A DNA stretch of 64,000 bases from Pseudomonadota bacterium (lineage in GTDB: Bacteria > Pseudomonadota > Gammaproteobacteria > Steroidobacterales > Woeseiaceae): the NCBI GenBank assembly GCA_022560695.1, contig JADFSP010000012.1, forward strand, positions 1 to 64,000, written 5' to 3'. The notes under the pieces were generated by a model. The model saw only the letters and a list, made by a program, of their open reading frames with translations, made no database searches and was not told the DNA's origin. A program made the position numbers and the translations under genes. Shown piece after piece: positions 54,004-64,000 of this stretch. How positions within the stretch are numbered: position 1 is the stretch's first letter; every line of letters begins with the position of its first letter.

Positions 54004-54747
54004 TTATCGGGCCTTGCCCTGCGCCACCACGGCTGCAACGGCTTTGGCGACGACTTCGGGATCGCCCAGAAATTCACGCGACCGCGGCTTGAGATCGTCG
54101 TCGAGCTCATAGGCCAACGGGATTCCGGTCGGGATGTTGAATCGGGTAATGTCCTCGTCAGATACCTCATCGAGCATCTTGACCAGCGCCCTGAGGCTAT
54201 TACCATGCGCCGCGATCAGTACATTGCGGCCGGCGCGCAGCTCGGGTGCGATCAACTCGTTCCAGCAAGGTAGGACGCGCGCCAGCGTCGTCGCCAGCGA
54301 TTCGGTAGCGGGCAGATCATCGATGCCGGAATAGCGGGCATCGTGCGATGGGTGGCGCTCATCGTCGCTGTCCAGCGGCGGCGGCGGAATGTCATAGCTG
54401 CGACGCCAGACATGCACCTGTTTCTCACCGTATTTTGCGGCGGTCTCGCCTTTGTTCAGGCCTTGCAGGGCCCCGTAATGACGCTCGTTCAGACGCCAGT
54501 CGCGCGTCACGGGAATCCACATTCGATCCATCTCATCGAGCATGAGCCACAGCGTACGAATGGCTCGCTTTAATACCGACGTAAACGCGATGTCGAAGTC
54601 AACGTCGAGGTCGGCGAGCGTTTGGCCGGCCGCAATCGCTTCGTCGATGCCTTGTTCGGTCAGGTCGACATCGGTCCAGCCCGTGAACAGGTTCTTCAGG
54701 TTCCAGTCACTCTGACCGTGACGGCAAAGTACAAGCTTGCTCGCCAT
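54004..54747 (-). CDS. gpmA: 2,3-bisphosphoglycerate-dependent phosphoglycerate mutase
   Basis: A 247-residue glycolytic mutase (E. coli GpmA 250). [27 protein letters not shown] holds the phosphohistidine; [17 protein letters not shown] and [16 protein letters not shown] hold the second His and substrate contacts. It follows the NAD-GDH gene by 33 bp on the same strand. Confidence 0.96.
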   Translation of the reverse strand: MASKLVLCRHGQSDWNLKNLFTGWTDVDLTEQGIDEAIAAGQTLADLDVDFDIAFTSVLKRAIRTLWLMLDEMDRMWIPVTRDWRLNERHYGALQGLNKGETAAKYGEKQVHVWRRSYDIPPPPLDSDDERHPSHDARYSGIDDLPATESLATTLARVLPCWNELIAPELRAGRNVLIAAHGNSLRALVKMLDEVSDEDITRFNIPTGIPLAYELDDDLKPRSREFLGDPEVVAKAVAAVVAQGKAR

Positions 54748-54780
54748 GGTCGCTCCGTTGGATCGTGTCGGCGTCTGGGA

Positions 54781-57700
54781 TCAGTTGGCTATAAGGTCGC
54801 GCATTTCCTGAGCGGCCACTGTGAGCGTAGCAAAATCGACATCGTTGCGTAGCTTCATTTCCTCGACCATGCTTTTGAATCGCTCGACTTTGGCACTGCG
54901 TTCATGCAGCCAATTGTCGACAGCAACTGATATATCCTGCTTGCTGCGCTTGCGCAAAATTTGCGCCGCCAGGTCTCGTCGGATGCGGTAGAAATCGTCG
55001 CGCAGGTTGCTCCGCGCAATGGCTTGCCAGCGGCCATGCACCTTGAGGTCCTCGGCGCTGACATGCAACCAGTAAAAGCCGATCTTTTGGTTGAACGCCG
55101 AATACAGGCGTGCAGATTCGAGCACGTCGCGCTTGTGCGCCGCGGCGAGATCGACGATGTCGAGCGCAGCGCGGGTCAGCAGCAGCGCCGACATGCGATC
55201 GGCGAGCTTCTCCGGCGCACCCATGGCGACGTAGCTGGCAGCCGCTTTCTGATGCCGTTCACGGGCGGCCGTCGACATGGTGGCGCCGGTACGTGTGTAC
55301 ACCACCGTCATTCCATCTTTGAGGCGCTCCACAGCCGCCTCGATTTCGAGTTCGTCTTCGAAGCGTTCGATCAGCCAGTAACATACGTGCCGCAGGGTTC
55401 GACTGACCTCGAACATCATCGACATCTGCGCGGATGCCGGAATTTCATCATCCAGAGACTCGATCGTGTGCAACAGTGGCCCCGCGCGGCAGATCTGCCG
55501 CGCGATTGTGTAGGCGCGCGCGATGGTCACGATATTGGCGCCGGTGTCGAGCTGAATGCGTTTGACGAACGCAGGACCCATTCGGTTGACGATGTTGTTT
55601 GCAATCAGTGTCGCCAGAATCTGCCGGCTTAATCGATGGCCTGCGAGGAGATCAGAGTAACGGCGGCGCAGCACGGCCGGAAAGTAACGCAAAGGATCGA
55701 CCTTCAGGAAATCCTCGAGTGTTTCATCTGAGGCAATCAGGCCATTGTAAAGATCGATCTTCGCGTAACTCAGTACAACTGCCAGTTCCGGACGTGTGAA
55801 TCCCTGCTTGCGAGTGCGCCTCTCCTCGATTTCTACCTCGTCGGGAAGGAATTCGAGATCCCGGTCGAGCAAGCCGGTACGTTCGAGATTGATAATCAGG
55901 CGCGCTGTCTCATCGATGCGCTCAAGTGAGCGAATCTCGCTCATGCTGATCGCCTGTGTTTGCAGGTAGTTGCTCCGAAGCACCGATTGGGCGACATCAT
56001 CGGTCATCGAAACGAGCAACGCGTTGCGCTTGGCGCGGGACATGCCTTTATGTTTGGCGACGTCGCTGAGCAGGATCTTGATGTTGACCTCGCGATCCGA
56101 GGTGTCGACACCAGCGGAATTGTCGATGAAATCCGTGTTGATGCGTCCGCCCGCGAGGCTGAACTCGATGCGTGCACGTTGCGTCAGGCCGAGGTTGCCG
56201 CCTTCGCCGATAACTTTGCACCGCAATTCATTGGCATTGATTCGTACATTGTCATTGCTGCGGTCTCCGGCATCGCCGTGACTTTCGATCGCGGCTTTGA
56301 CGTAGGTGCCGATGCCGCCGTTCCATAAAAGGTCGACGCGCATACGCAAGATCGCGCGAATAAGCTCGTTCGGCCGCATCGATGTTGCTTCGGTATCGAG
56401 CATTTTTCGCACTTCGGTAGTCAGGCGAATGTTTTTCGCCTGGCGTGAGAACACGCCGCCACCCTTGGAAATGACCTTTTTCCTGTAATCCGCCCAGCTC
56501 GATTGCGCCTTGCCGAACAGGCGCCGCCTTTCCTTGTGACTGGCTGCCATTTCCGGATTCGGGTCGAGGAATATATGCATGTGATTGAACGCTGCAAGCA
56601 AATTGATCTTGCGTGACAGCAACATGCCGTTTCCGAAAACATCACCGCTCATATCACCGATGCCAATGACGGTAAAGGGATCTTTCTGAACGTTGAGATC
56701 CTGTTCGCGAAAGTGTCTTTTGACGGCCTCCCACGCGCCGCGAGCTGTGATACCCATCTTCTTGTGATCGTAACCGGCCGAACCGCCGGAGGCGAAGGCG
56801 TCGTCAAGCCAAAAGCCATAGTTTGCTGAAATCTCGTTGGCTATATCGGAGAACGTCGCAGTGCCCTTGTCGGCAGCGACCACGAGATACGGGTCGTCGT
56901 TATCTCGACGGACGACGCCCTCGGGTGTCACAACCTTGCCGTCGACGACATTGTCGGTAATGTCGAGCAGCCCGCTGACGAACGTCCGATAACACTCGAT
57001 GCCGGTCTTCAGGACGGCGTCCCGGTCACCGGTGGGCATGCGCTTGCAGAAAAAGCCGCCTTTGGCGCCGGTCGGCACAATCACGGTGTTCTTGACGACC
57101 TGGGCTTTCATGAGCCCCAGTACCTCGGTGCGAAAATCCTCGCGGCGATCCGACCAGCGCAAGCCGCCGCGAGCGATGTCGCCGCCACGCAGGTGCACGC
57201 CTTCCACTTCGGTCGAGTAAACGAAGATTTCGTACTTGGGCCGGGGAAGCGGTGCATCCGGAAGTTGCGACGGATCGAGCTTGATGGCTATGCAGGGCCG
57301 CGGCAGGTCGTTGTCGCCGGTGAGGTAATAGTTGGTGCGCAACGTCGCACGAACCGCGAGCGCGAAAGACGTCAGGATGCGATCCTCATCGACGTTTTTG
57401 GCCCGGGCGAGGCCTCGCTTGACCGCCGGGAGGATGGCGTTCATCTGGTGGCTCCGCTTCGTCTTGCTGAGTCGCGGGTCGAATTGCGTTTCGAATTGTT
57501 CGACCAGCAGCTTGACGAAACCGGAATGTGACACCAGCACGTCTTCCATGTAGTCCTGACTGAACGGAATGCCCAATTGCTGCAAATACTTGGCGTAGCA
57601 TCGCAGCAACGACGTCTGCCGCCAGTCGAGATCGGCGCTCAATATCAAGCGATTGAGACCGTCATTTTCGGCGCGACCGGCAAGCACTGCGGTGAAACAC

Positions 57701-59610
57701 TCCTCGAAGCGGGTCGACGCTGATAGCACGTCAATTTCGGTGCCGCTTTCGCGTCGAAGATGGAAATCCTGGATCCAGAAAAGATCATCCTCCGCTAGCT
57801 TCAATTCATACGGGCGTTCCGTGTAGACGTCGACGCCCATATCCTCGAGCACGGGTAATGCGTCCGACAGCGCGAGCGGTTCGTCGTCGCTGTAAATCAT
57901 GAATTGCATGTGACCGGGCTCGGATCCCGCCGGTTGGTACAGCGCAACGCTGCGGCGGCGATCGTTACTACGCATATCATCGATACGGCTGATGTCGCTG
58001 CACGCATCGCTCGGGCTCGTGTCCTCCTGGTAACCGAGCGGGAAGACATGCCCGTAGGCGCGATACAGCCGGTGACCGTCGTCCTGGCCAAAAGCGTCGA
58101 GAAGCTCATCACGCAATTTGTCCGTCCAGGTTATGACGACTTCGGCGATGCGTTCCTCGATCTCGGTGAAACTGATGCGCGGCCGATCGCCGGGCGGTGT
58201 ACGAATGATGAAATGCACGCGAGCGAGCGGTGAGTCCGAGATCTGAACGCTGGAATCGATCGAAGTGCCGGCGAAGGAATCGATCAATATTTTCTCAATG
58301 CGATGCCTGACCGCGGTCGTGTATTTTTCGCGCGGAACGTACACCAGGCACGAGAAGAATCGCCGGTAAGTGTCGCGGCGCACAAACAGCCGCACGCGCT
58401 GGCGGTCCTGAATGTTGAGGATACCCAGCGTCGAGCGCGTGAGATCGGATATCGAGCCTTGAAACAATTCATCGCGAGGAAAGGTATCGAGAATATGCAT
58501 CAGCGCTTTGCCGCGGTGACCCCCGGGATCGACGCCGGCTCTATCGAGTACCTTCTGTATCTTATGCCGGAGCAGCGGAATATTGCGCGGGCTTTCGCTA
58601 TAGGCTACCGACGTATACAGCCCGATGAAACGGCGTTCGCCCACGGCCTTGCCATTCTTGTCATAAATTTTTACACCGACGTAATCGAGATAGGTGGAAC
58701 GATGCACCGTCGAGCGAGAATTCGCCTTGGTCAATATCAGCCAGTCCTTCGCACGCGCCAATCGACGCATCTCACTGGTCAGTTCGATGCCCTTGCCGCC
58801 GCGTTCGTCGTGCGTCAGAAGTCCGAGGCCGCTGCCGGCGACGGGATTCAGGAAAGCCCGATCGCCGCGATAGGACAAGACATATTCGCGATAGCCGAGG
58901 AACGTGAAATGGTCGTGTGCCATCCATTCGAGCAGCGCCCGGCTTTCGTCACGAAGTTCCGGGTCGACGCCGGCAGGACCGTATCGCATGGTCTCTCGAG
59001 CCTCGGTCATTTTTTGGCGAATCTTCTTCCAGTCGCGCACCGCGATTCGAACATCGGCCAGCACTTTGGTGATTTCGTGCTCCAGGAGCTTCAATTGGTG
59101 TGGATCGGTTTCCTTGCCGATCGCAAAGCGGACGAGTGACTCGCTGCGGGTCTCCTTGTCGCCACGCTCCGCGATGCTTTCGATCCGGTCGTGTTTGTCC
59201 CGCCGCACGTGGACGATCGGGTGCACGGTGATGTGCACAGCAATTTCCTGGTTGTGGATTGCCGCAGATACGGAATCGACGAGAAACGGCATGTTGTCGT
59301 TGACCATCTCGACGAATGTGTAGGCTGACGTATAGCCGTACTCTTCCTCCGTGGGATTATAAATTCGTAGCAGCACCTGCCCCTTGCGCCGTATTGCACC
59401 AAACTCGAGATGCGCGAGCGCAATCTGCGCCATGGTCCGTTCGGACCTGCCCTGCAGATCCTCAACGGGAACATCCGCGAAATAGATACCGAGAAAGTGT
59501 TTGATTTGCTGCCGGTCGGGCAGTGTTTCCGACTGCACGCGTGAGGAGACGATTGCCGCAAGGATGCGCTCCTTGACGTCGCTGCCCCGGCGTAATTCGT
59601 GTCGTGTCAC
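54781..59610 (-). CDS. gdhB: NAD-specific glutamate dehydrogenase, large (180-kDa) type
   Basis: A 1,609-residue enzyme of the L-GDH class (Pseudomonas GdhB about 1,620). The long N-terminal region carries ACT-like regulatory segments. The central catalytic domain includes LRWSDRREDFRTEVLGLMKAQ and VIVPTGAKGGFFCKRMP with the catalytic Lys. The Rossmann part (VFGNGMLLSRKINLLAAFNHMHIFLDPNP) follows, then a helical C-terminal domain. It degrades glutamate to 2-oxoglutarate and ammonia, and suits the arginine/putrescine catabolic genes here. Start GTG 59610 with GGAGAG about 6 nt upstream. It has its own -10 at 59739-59744. Confidence 0.95.
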   Translation of the reverse strand: MTRHELRRGSDVKERILAAIVSSRVQSETLPDRQQIKHFLGIYFADVPVEDLQGRSERTMAQIALAHLEFGAIRRKGQVLLRIYNPTEEEYGYTSAYTFVEMVNDNMPFLVDSVSAAIHNQEIAVHITVHPIVHVRRDKHDRIESIAERGDKETRSESLVRFAIGKETDPHQLKLLEHEITKVLADVRIAVRDWKKIRQKMTEARETMRYGPAGVDPELRDESRALLEWMAHDHFTFLGYREYVLSYRGDRAFLNPVAGSGLGLLTHDERGGKGIELTSEMRRLARAKDWLILTKANSRSTVHRSTYLDYVGVKIYDKNGKAVGERRFIGLYTSVAYSESPRNIPLLRHKIQKVLDRAGVDPGGHRGKALMHILDTFPRDELFQGSISDLTRSTLGILNIQDRQRVRLFVRRDTYRRFFSCLVYVPREKYTTAVRHRIEKILIDSFAGTSIDSSVQISDSPLARVHFIIRTPPGDRPRISFTEIEERIAEVVITWTDKLRDELLDAFGQDDGHRLYRAYGHVFPLGYQEDTSPSDACSDISRIDDMRSNDRRRSVALYQPAGSEPGHMQFMIYSDDEPLALSDALPVLEDMGVDVYTERPYELKLAEDDLFWIQDFHLRRESGTEIDVLSASTRFEECFTAVLAGRAENDGLNRLILSADLDWRQTSLLRCYAKYLQQLGIPFSQDYMEDVLVSHSGFVKLLVEQFETQFDPRLSKTKRSHQMNAILPAVKRGLARAKNVDEDRILTSFALAVRATLRTNYYLTGDNDLPRPCIAIKLDPSQLPDAPLPRPKYEIFVYSTEVEGVHLRGGDIARGGLRWSDRREDFRTEVLGLMKAQVVKNTVIVPTGAKGGFFCKRMPTGDRDAVLKTGIECYRTFVSGLLDITDNVVDGKVVTPEGVVRRDNDDPYLVVAADKGTATFSDIANEISANYGFWLDDAFASGGSAGYDHKKMGITARGAWEAVKRHFREQDLNVQKDPFTVIGIGDMSGDVFGNGMLLSRKINLLAAFNHMHIFLDPNPEMAASHKERRRLFGKAQSSWADYRKKVISKGGGVFSRQAKNIRLTTEVRKMLDTEATSMRPNELIRAILRMRVDLLWNGGIGTYVKAAIESHGDAGDRSNDNVRINANELRCKVIGEGGNLGLTQRARIEFSLAGGRINTDFIDNSAGVDTSDREVNIKILLSDVAKHKGMSRAKRNALLVSMTDDVAQSVLRSNYLQTQAISMSEIRSLERIDETARLIINLERTGLLDRDLEFLPDEVEIEERRTRKQGFTRPELAVVLSYAKIDLYNGLIASDETLEDFLKVDPLRYFPAVLRRRYSDLLAGHRLSRQILATLIANNIVNRMGPAFVKRIQLDTGANIVTIARAYTIARQICRAGPLLHTIESLDDEIPASAQMSMMFEVSRTLRHVCYWLIERFEDELEIEAAVERLKDGMTVVYTRTGATMSTAARERHQKAAASYVAMGAPEKLADRMSALLLTRAALDIVDLAAAHKRDVLESARLYSAFNQKIGFYWLHVSAEDLKVHGRWQAIARSNLRDDFYRIRRDLAAQILRKRSKQDISVAVDNWLHERSAKVERFKSMVEEMKLRNDVDFATLTVAAQEMRDLIAN

Positions 59611-59738
59611 TGCTTACTCTCCGACCGGTTGCGCCGGCCCGATCGCTTCGTTATCCATACCCGCCAGTCCAGCAATCGCAGGTCTTTCTTATCGCAGCCA
59701 GGACGTGGCAGGCCAGCCGCCTGTCGAGGAGCGCGGGC

Positions 59739-59744
59739 ATTATA
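59739..59744 (-). promoter_or_regulatory. Consensus -10 element upstream of NAD-GDH
   Basis: On the minus strand TTGTATAATG contains a perfect TATAAT, about 130 nt before the GTG start of the NAD-GDH gene. The -35 is weak (GATGGA at 17 bp), suggesting an activator may be needed. The leader would be about 120 nt. Confidence 0.55.
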
Positions 59745-59803
59745 CAATATCCGCATTTAAATCCATCCACGCAGTCGGCGTTTTCGTTATTGCGATGCCG
59801 ATG

Positions 59804-60253
59804 CTACGGCGCGCCGAGCAGGCGCGCCTTCGCGAGCAGTGTCTCCATAATACGATTGAGCCTTTCGATGTCGTCGTCGTCGATGCCACGCAGCAGGTCA
59901 CGCTCGAATTGCATCGCGAGCGGTGCAATTTCGTCGTGAACACGCCGGCCCTCAGCGGAGAGATTCAGGATAGAACGCCGCCGGTCGCCGTCGGCAAACT
60001 GACGATCGAGCCTGCCGCTCTTGATGAGTTTGGTCACGGCCCGGCTGACGGCGACTTTGTCCATCAGCGTTCTATCGGCCACTTCAACCGCCGACAAGCC
60101 CGGGAATCGCCCGAGAATGGCGATGACGCGCCATTCCGGTATAGACAGACTGAAACGCTTGTCATAGATACGCGCAATGGTGCTGCTGACGGTGTTTGAC
60201 AGGATGGACAGCCGGTAGGGTAGGAAATTTTCGAGGATCAGTTCTTCGCTCAT
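59804..60253 (-). CDS. MarR-family transcriptional regulator
   Basis: A 149-residue winged-helix regulator. The MarR core is plain: FSLSIPEWRVIAILGRFPGLSAVEVADRT, the recognition helix AVSRAVTKLIKSGRLDRQ and the wing DGDRRRSILNLSAEG. ATG 60253 is preferred over 60304 because GGAAG lies 7 nt upstream. It is between zapE and the NAD-GDH gene, all leftward. Which gene it controls is not evident. Confidence 0.91.
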   Translation of the reverse strand: MSEELILENFLPYRLSILSNTVSSTIARIYDKRFSLSIPEWRVIAILGRFPGLSAVEVADRTLMDKVAVSRAVTKLIKSGRLDRQFADGDRRRSILNLSAEGRRVHDEIAPLAMQFERDLLRGIDDDDIERLNRIMETLLAKARLLGAP

Positions 60254-60345
60254 TGTCGCTTCCGTTTTCATGCCGTGTGGTTGCGCGATCAACACTATCC
60301 ACAACGACCAGCGTGTTCAACTGCAACGCAGTAGTGCACCGGTAT

Positions 60346-61440
60346 TCAAGCAAGGTGTGGCAGGGCGAGGTAATCGGATGATTGCATTTCAACGAGCCGG
60401 CTGACCGTGCGCTGAAACTCGAATGTCAGGCGCTTGCCCGTATACAGGTGATTGATGTCCGTGGCCGCCGCAAGCATCAGCTTAACGCGCCGGTCATAGA
60501 ATTCGTCGACGAGGGCGACGAATCGACGTGCCTGATTCTCGAGCGTGACATCAAGTACCGGTACTCCCGCGACGATGACGGTCGGGTACCAACGCGCGAT
60601 TTCGATGTAGTCTGCCTGGTTTCTCGGGCCGTCGCAGATATCGTCGAAATCGAACCAGACGATGCCCTTGGCGCATTGCCGGGCGCGAATGTCGCGACCA
60701 TTGATGTCCAGTAACCGGTCCGCGGTGATCTGACTCGATGCCGACTCGTTGAAGAAGTGCTGCAATTTCGCGTGTGCAGCCTCGTCAGCGGGTGAAAAGT
60801 ACGTGCCTGCCTGCTGCAGCAGCCGCAGGCGGTAGTCCGTGCCGCCGTCCATGTTTATGACCCGTGCGTGCTGCTCGAGCAGTTCGATCGCAGGCAGGAA
60901 CTGCTGTCGCTGCAGGCCGTCCTTATAAAGTTCTGCGGGGGGCGAGTTCGACGTCGCGACCAGTGTGACGCCGTGTTTGAACAGGCCGTCGAGCAATCGG
61001 CCGAGTATCATCGCGTCGCCGATGTCGCTGACGAAAAATTCGTCGAAGCACAGCACGCGCATGTCCTGTGCAAGATCGGCGGCGACGGTACTGAGCGGGT
61101 CTTCAATGTCGCCAAGCGCATTCAGCCGGCGATGCACCTCCTGCATGATCCGATGAAAGTGGATGCGGCGCTTGGCGTCGATCGCGAGCGTCTCGAAGAA
61201 CAGGTCCATGAGAAACGTCTTGCCGCGACCCACGCCACCCCAGATATACAGCCCTCGCACACCGGTCTTTGGCTCGTCACCAGGGCGAAGCAGGCGCTGC
61301 AACCAACCGCGCCGCGGCTGCTCGTGAGCATAAATGCGGCGTTGCAGTTCCTCGAGCAGCGCGACCGTCTTTTCCTGGGCGGGATCTCGCACATGACCGT
61401 GCCGGCGGAAATTATCTTCGTACGCCTCGCGAAGGTTCAA
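60346..61440 (-). CDS. zapE: Cell division ATPase ZapE (AFG1-like)
   Basis: A 364-residue AAA+ protein of the AFG1/ZapE family (E. coli YhcM 375). Walker A is [12 protein letters not shown] and Walker B is [19 protein letters not shown]. The N-terminal LREAYEDNF and the later [27 protein letters not shown] block are family-specific. It interacts with FtsZ under stress in E. coli. It is divergent from etfD by 135 bp. Confidence 0.95.
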   Translation of the reverse strand: MNLREAYEDNFRRHGHVRDPAQEKTVALLEELQRRIYAHEQPRRGWLQRLLRPGDEPKTGVRGLYIWGGVGRGKTFLMDLFFETLAIDAKRRIHFHRIMQEVHRRLNALGDIEDPLSTVAADLAQDMRVLCFDEFFVSDIGDAMILGRLLDGLFKHGVTLVATSNSPPAELYKDGLQRQQFLPAIELLEQHARVINMDGGTDYRLRLLQQAGTYFSPADEAAHAKLQHFFNESASSQITADRLLDINGRDIRARQCAKGIVWFDFDDICDGPRNQADYIEIARWYPTVIVAGVPVLDVTLENQARRFVALVDEFYDRRVKLMLAAATDINHLYTGKRLTFEFQRTVSRLVEMQSSDYLALPHLA

Positions 61441-61575
61441 TTTAACTTCAATCCTGCATCGCGCTCGCCGCGCAATAATCGATCAGAAGCTCGGTAGGTT
61501 ACATTGCCGACCGGTAGGTCGCCAGACGGACTGTTAGAATGTTATTGCGATGAAAATGCAGGAACGGAACACGAC

Positions 61576-63225
61576 ATGACACAAACGATCGAACGTGAGT
61601 CGATGGAATTCGACGTCGTCATCGTTGGCGGCGGGCCTGCAGGGCTGGCCGCGGCCTGCCGGCTCATGCAGCTTGATGCCGGCCTTTCCGTGGTCGTCGT
61701 GGAAAAAGGTTCGGAAGTCGGCGCCCATATCTTGTCGGGTAACGTCTTTGAGCCGACCGCACTGAACGAACTGTTCCCTGACTGGCGTGAAAAAGACGCT
61801 CCCGTGCATACTGCAGTGAAACGTGACCTTGTTCATTACCTGACAAGCGAATCGAAATCGATTCGCGTGCCGGCGTTGTTCTTGCCGCGCCCGATGCACA
61901 ACAAGGGCAATTTCATCATTAGCCTTGGACGGCTTTGCCAATGGCTCGCAGAACAGGCGGAGGCGATGGGCGTCAATGTGTTTCCGGGCTTCGCGGCCAG
62001 CGAAATACTGTACGACGGGCGTGGCAGGGTGACCGGCGTTGCGACCAGCGATCAGGGCATCAGCAAAGGCGGGGAGCGCAAGCCGGGATACCAGGCGGGC
62101 TACGAGCTGCTGGGGAAGTACACGATTTTCGCGGAGGGCTGTCATGGCAGCCTCGGTCAGCAACTCATGGACCGGTTCGACCTCAGGGCCGGCGCGGATC
62201 CGCAGCATTACGGCATCGGCCTCAAGGAAATCTGGGAGATCGATCCGGACAAGCACGATGCAGGGCTCGTCGTGCACACGTTGGGGTGGCCCCTGGATCA
62301 GCATACGGAGGGCGGCGGGTTTCTCTACCACGCGTCCGGGACGCAGGTGTTTCTCGGCGTAATCCTGGCGCTGAACTACCGCAACCCGCACTTGTCGCCA
62401 TTCGAGGAATTTCAGCGCTGGAAACAACACCCGAAGATCAGATCGTATCTCGAGGGCGGCAAGCGCATCGCCTATGGCGCGCGCGCCGTGAACAAGGGCG
62501 GCCTGCAATCGCTGCCGAAGCTCAGCTTTCCCGGCGGCATGCTCGTCGGCTGCGATGCCGGGTTCCTCAATGGTGCCAAGATCAAGGGCGCGCACACCGC
62601 GATCAAGACCGGCATGCTGGCGGCTGAAAGTATTCACGAGGCGTTGACCGCGGGTGACGAGGGATATGGCGAGCTTGCGTCCTATGAGCGAGCCGTCAAG
62701 TCGTCCTGGGTGCACGAGGAGTTGCATCGCGCGCGAAATTTCGGCCCGGGCCTGAAGAAATTCGGCACATTCTGGGGTGCCGCATTCACCTTTATCGACC
62801 AGAATGTTTTTTTCGGTAAGTTGCCGTTTACGTGGCGCAACAGGGAGCCGGACCACGAGTCGCTGGATGACGCCAGCGATGCGGCCATCGTCGATTACCC
62901 GAAACCGGATGGTGTGATCAGTTTCGACCTCATGTCGTCCGTGTTTCTATCGAGCACCAATCACGAAGAGGACCAACCCTCGCATCTGAAGCTCAAGGAC
63001 GAATCGCTGCCGATCGCTTTCAATCTGCCGAAATACGACGAACCGGCGCAGCGTTACTGCCCGGCCGGCGTGTTTGAAATCGTGGAGGAGGGCGATCTGA
63101 AGCGATTTCAGATCAACGCGCAAAATTGTGTGCACTGCAAAACCTGCGACATCAAAGACCCGCGACAAAATATTGTGTGGACGGTTCCGGAGGGCGGCGG
63201 GGGGCCGAACTATTCTGGCATGTAG
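61576..63225 (+). CDS. etfD: Electron transfer flavoprotein-ubiquinone oxidoreductase
   Basis: A 549-residue membrane-associated flavoprotein. The N-terminal FAD motif is VVIVGGGPAGLAAACRL. GLKEIWEIDP and the central LSFPGGMLVGCDAGFLNGAKIKGAHTAIKTGM segment are diagnostic. The C-terminal 4Fe-4S ligands are CPAG and CVHCKTCDIKDP. It passes electrons from ETF to ubiquinone, serving acyl-CoA dehydrogenases such as the pair at 38230-40568. ATG 61576 (MTQTIERESMEFD) is preferred to 61504, giving the usual length (about 550). Confidence 0.96.
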   Translation: MTQTIERESMEFDVVIVGGGPAGLAAACRLMQLDAGLSVVVVEKGSEVGAHILSGNVFEPTALNELFPDWREKDAPVHTAVKRDLVHYLTSESKSIRVPALFLPRPMHNKGNFIISLGRLCQWLAEQAEAMGVNVFPGFAASEILYDGRGRVTGVATSDQGISKGGERKPGYQAGYELLGKYTIFAEGCHGSLGQQLMDRFDLRAGADPQHYGIGLKEIWEIDPDKHDAGLVVHTLGWPLDQHTEGGGFLYHASGTQVFLGVILALNYRNPHLSPFEEFQRWKQHPKIRSYLEGGKRIAYGARAVNKGGLQSLPKLSFPGGMLVGCDAGFLNGAKIKGAHTAIKTGMLAAESIHEALTAGDEGYGELASYERAVKSSWVHEELHRARNFGPGLKKFGTFWGAAFTFIDQNVFFGKLPFTWRNREPDHESLDDASDAAIVDYPKPDGVISFDLMSSVFLSSTNHEEDQPSHLKLKDESLPIAFNLPKYDEPAQRYCPAGVFEIVEEGDLKRFQINAQNCVHCKTCDIKDPRQNIVWTVPEGGGGPNYSGM

Positions 63226-63278
63226 CGGCAATGCACGCGCCACCGCGTGTGCGTGATCGCCCTTGTTCGTCGCAGGCC

Positions 63279-63309
63279 ATACGGGCCCCGCTGCGCGGTC
63301 CCGTATTTC
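63279..63309 (+). terminator. Terminator after etfD
   Basis: ATACGGG (63279-63285) pairs with CCCGTAT (63300-63306), and an inner CCGC/GCGG stem extends the hairpin across a small internal loop. TTT follows on the + strand. It lies between etfD and the convergent SDR gene. Confidence 0.65.
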
Positions 63310-63332
63310 CCCCTCCCGGAGCGTATGCGCGA

Positions 63333-64000
63333 CTATCGGGGCTGCATCCGGATCGCGCCGTCCACGCGTATCGTCTCGCCATTGATCATCGCCGTGCTGT
63401 AAATGAACGCTGCCGTGTCGGCGTACTCTTCGGGCTTGCCGAGTCGCTGCGGAAACGGGATTTGTTTGCCGAGAGACTCCTGCACCTCTTCAGGCATGCC
63501 GGCAATCATCGGCGTCTTGAAAATACCCGGTGCAATCGTGTTGACGCGGATGCCGAACTGCGCGAATTCACGTGCAAGCGGCAGCATCATGGCGACGATG
63601 CCGCCCTTGGATGCCGAATACGCGGCCTGGCCGATCTGCCCTTCGAAAGCCGCAATCGATGCCGTGCTGATCACAACGCCACGCTCGCCATCTTCGTTCG
63701 GGTCGTTAAGCTGCATGAATGCGGCCGCTTCTTTCGTGACGTTGTAGCTGCCGATCAAATTGATCTGAATGACACGGTTGAAGTTTTCCGACGGCCATGG
63801 TCCGTCGCGACCCAATGTACGTCCGGCGGTCGCGACCCCGGCACAATTGACCGCGAGGGTGATTCCACCCATGAACGCATTGGCGCTTTGCATGGCTGCA
63901 CGGACCGCTTCCTCATTGGAGACGTCGGTCTGCACGAATACGGCTCGCTCGCCGAGAGCGGCGGCGCCGGCTTCACCTTGTTCGATATTTACGTCCAGCA
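63333..64000 (-). CDS. HSD10-like short-chain 3-hydroxyacyl-CoA dehydrogenase (5' partial)
   Basis: The frame runs off the right edge, so the N-terminus and nucleotide-binding Gly motif are missing; 221 residues are visible. The catalytic [27 protein letters not shown] block (Ser, Tyr, Lys intact) and the C-terminal [30 protein letters not shown] match type-II/HSD17B10-like 3-hydroxyacyl-CoA dehydrogenases. It probably acts in beta-oxidation of fatty or branched acyl-CoA. The first ATG in view (63935) is internal to the fold, so the true start is outside the window. Confidence 0.88.
   Translation of the reverse strand, partial: LDVNIEQGEAGAAALGERAVFVQTDVSNEEAVRAAMQSANAFMGGITLAVNCAGVATAGRTLGRDGPWPSENFNRVIQINLIGSYNVTKEAAAFMQLNDPNEDGERGVVISTASIAAFEGQIGQAAYSASKGGIVAMMLPLAREFAQFGIRVNTIAPGIFKTPMIAGMPEEVQESLGKQIPFPQRLGKPEEYADTAAFIYSTAMINGETIRVDGAIRMQPR

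Overview
The window looks like a chromosomal segment of a heterotrophic, aerobic gammaproteobacterium. Gene types such as Zur, GlnS, ThrS, a bimodular QueF, ZapE, the roughly 1,600-residue NAD-glutamate dehydrogenase, EtfD and TesB all fit, and codon use is G+C-rich throughout. The mix of cyanophycin storage, putrescine use and acyl-CoA metabolism would suit a marine or sediment Woeseiaceae/Steroidobacteraceae-like lineage, but that is inference. I see no rRNA, tRNA, CRISPR array, insertion sequence or prophage. Coding density is high, and the only gene-free stretch over 300 bp is 50288-50640.

Layout: 1-1808 holds a tandem universal stress protein (cut by the window edge), a DksA/TraR-type zinc-finger protein and a FixJ-type response regulator. 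2008-5656 is a TetR-controlled exporter operon of YbhGFSR type, with a near-ideal promoter whose spacer contains a perfect 14-bp palindrome. After QueF (5759-6586), 6702-12052 is a cyanophycin cluster: cyanophycinase, cyanophycin synthetase and a second, uncharacterised Mur ligase. 12067-16005 holds an EVE protein, a DUF47/Pit phosphate pair and an MFS transporter.

16034-26384 is a putrescine/agmatine catabolic island: two glutamine-synthetase-like ligases, an IclR regulator, an NhaC-type carrier with an extra outer domain, PuuD, PuuA, SpuC-type aminotransferase, agmatinase and PuuB-type oxidase. It would feed arginine-derived putrescine toward GABA and succinate. With the cyanophycin genes and the NAD-glutamate dehydrogenase at 54781-59610 it suggests a nitrogen storage and recovery theme.

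26408-34064 carries thioredoxin, XdhC, a TetR regulator, threonyl-tRNA synthetase and the most unusual gene here: a 1,058-residue protein joining two receiver domains, a Lys/Ala-rich helix, membrane segments, TPR-like repeats and a TonB C-terminal domain. 34205-40568 has Zur, GlnS, a SAM hydrolase, a queuosine-precursor transporter and a paired acyl-CoA dehydrogenase. 40820-44192 is a compact molybdopterin operon (moaA-moaC-mobA-moaD-moaE) facing a MocA-like gene. 44381-53973 mixes a MaoC hydratase, a secreted M49-like peptidase with a nitrilase, a TonB-dependent receptor, and an acyl-CoA ligase/degenerate SDR/TesB operon. 54004-64000 ends with GpmA, NAD-GDH, MarR, ZapE, ETF-ubiquinone oxidoreductase and a partial HSD10-like dehydrogenase.
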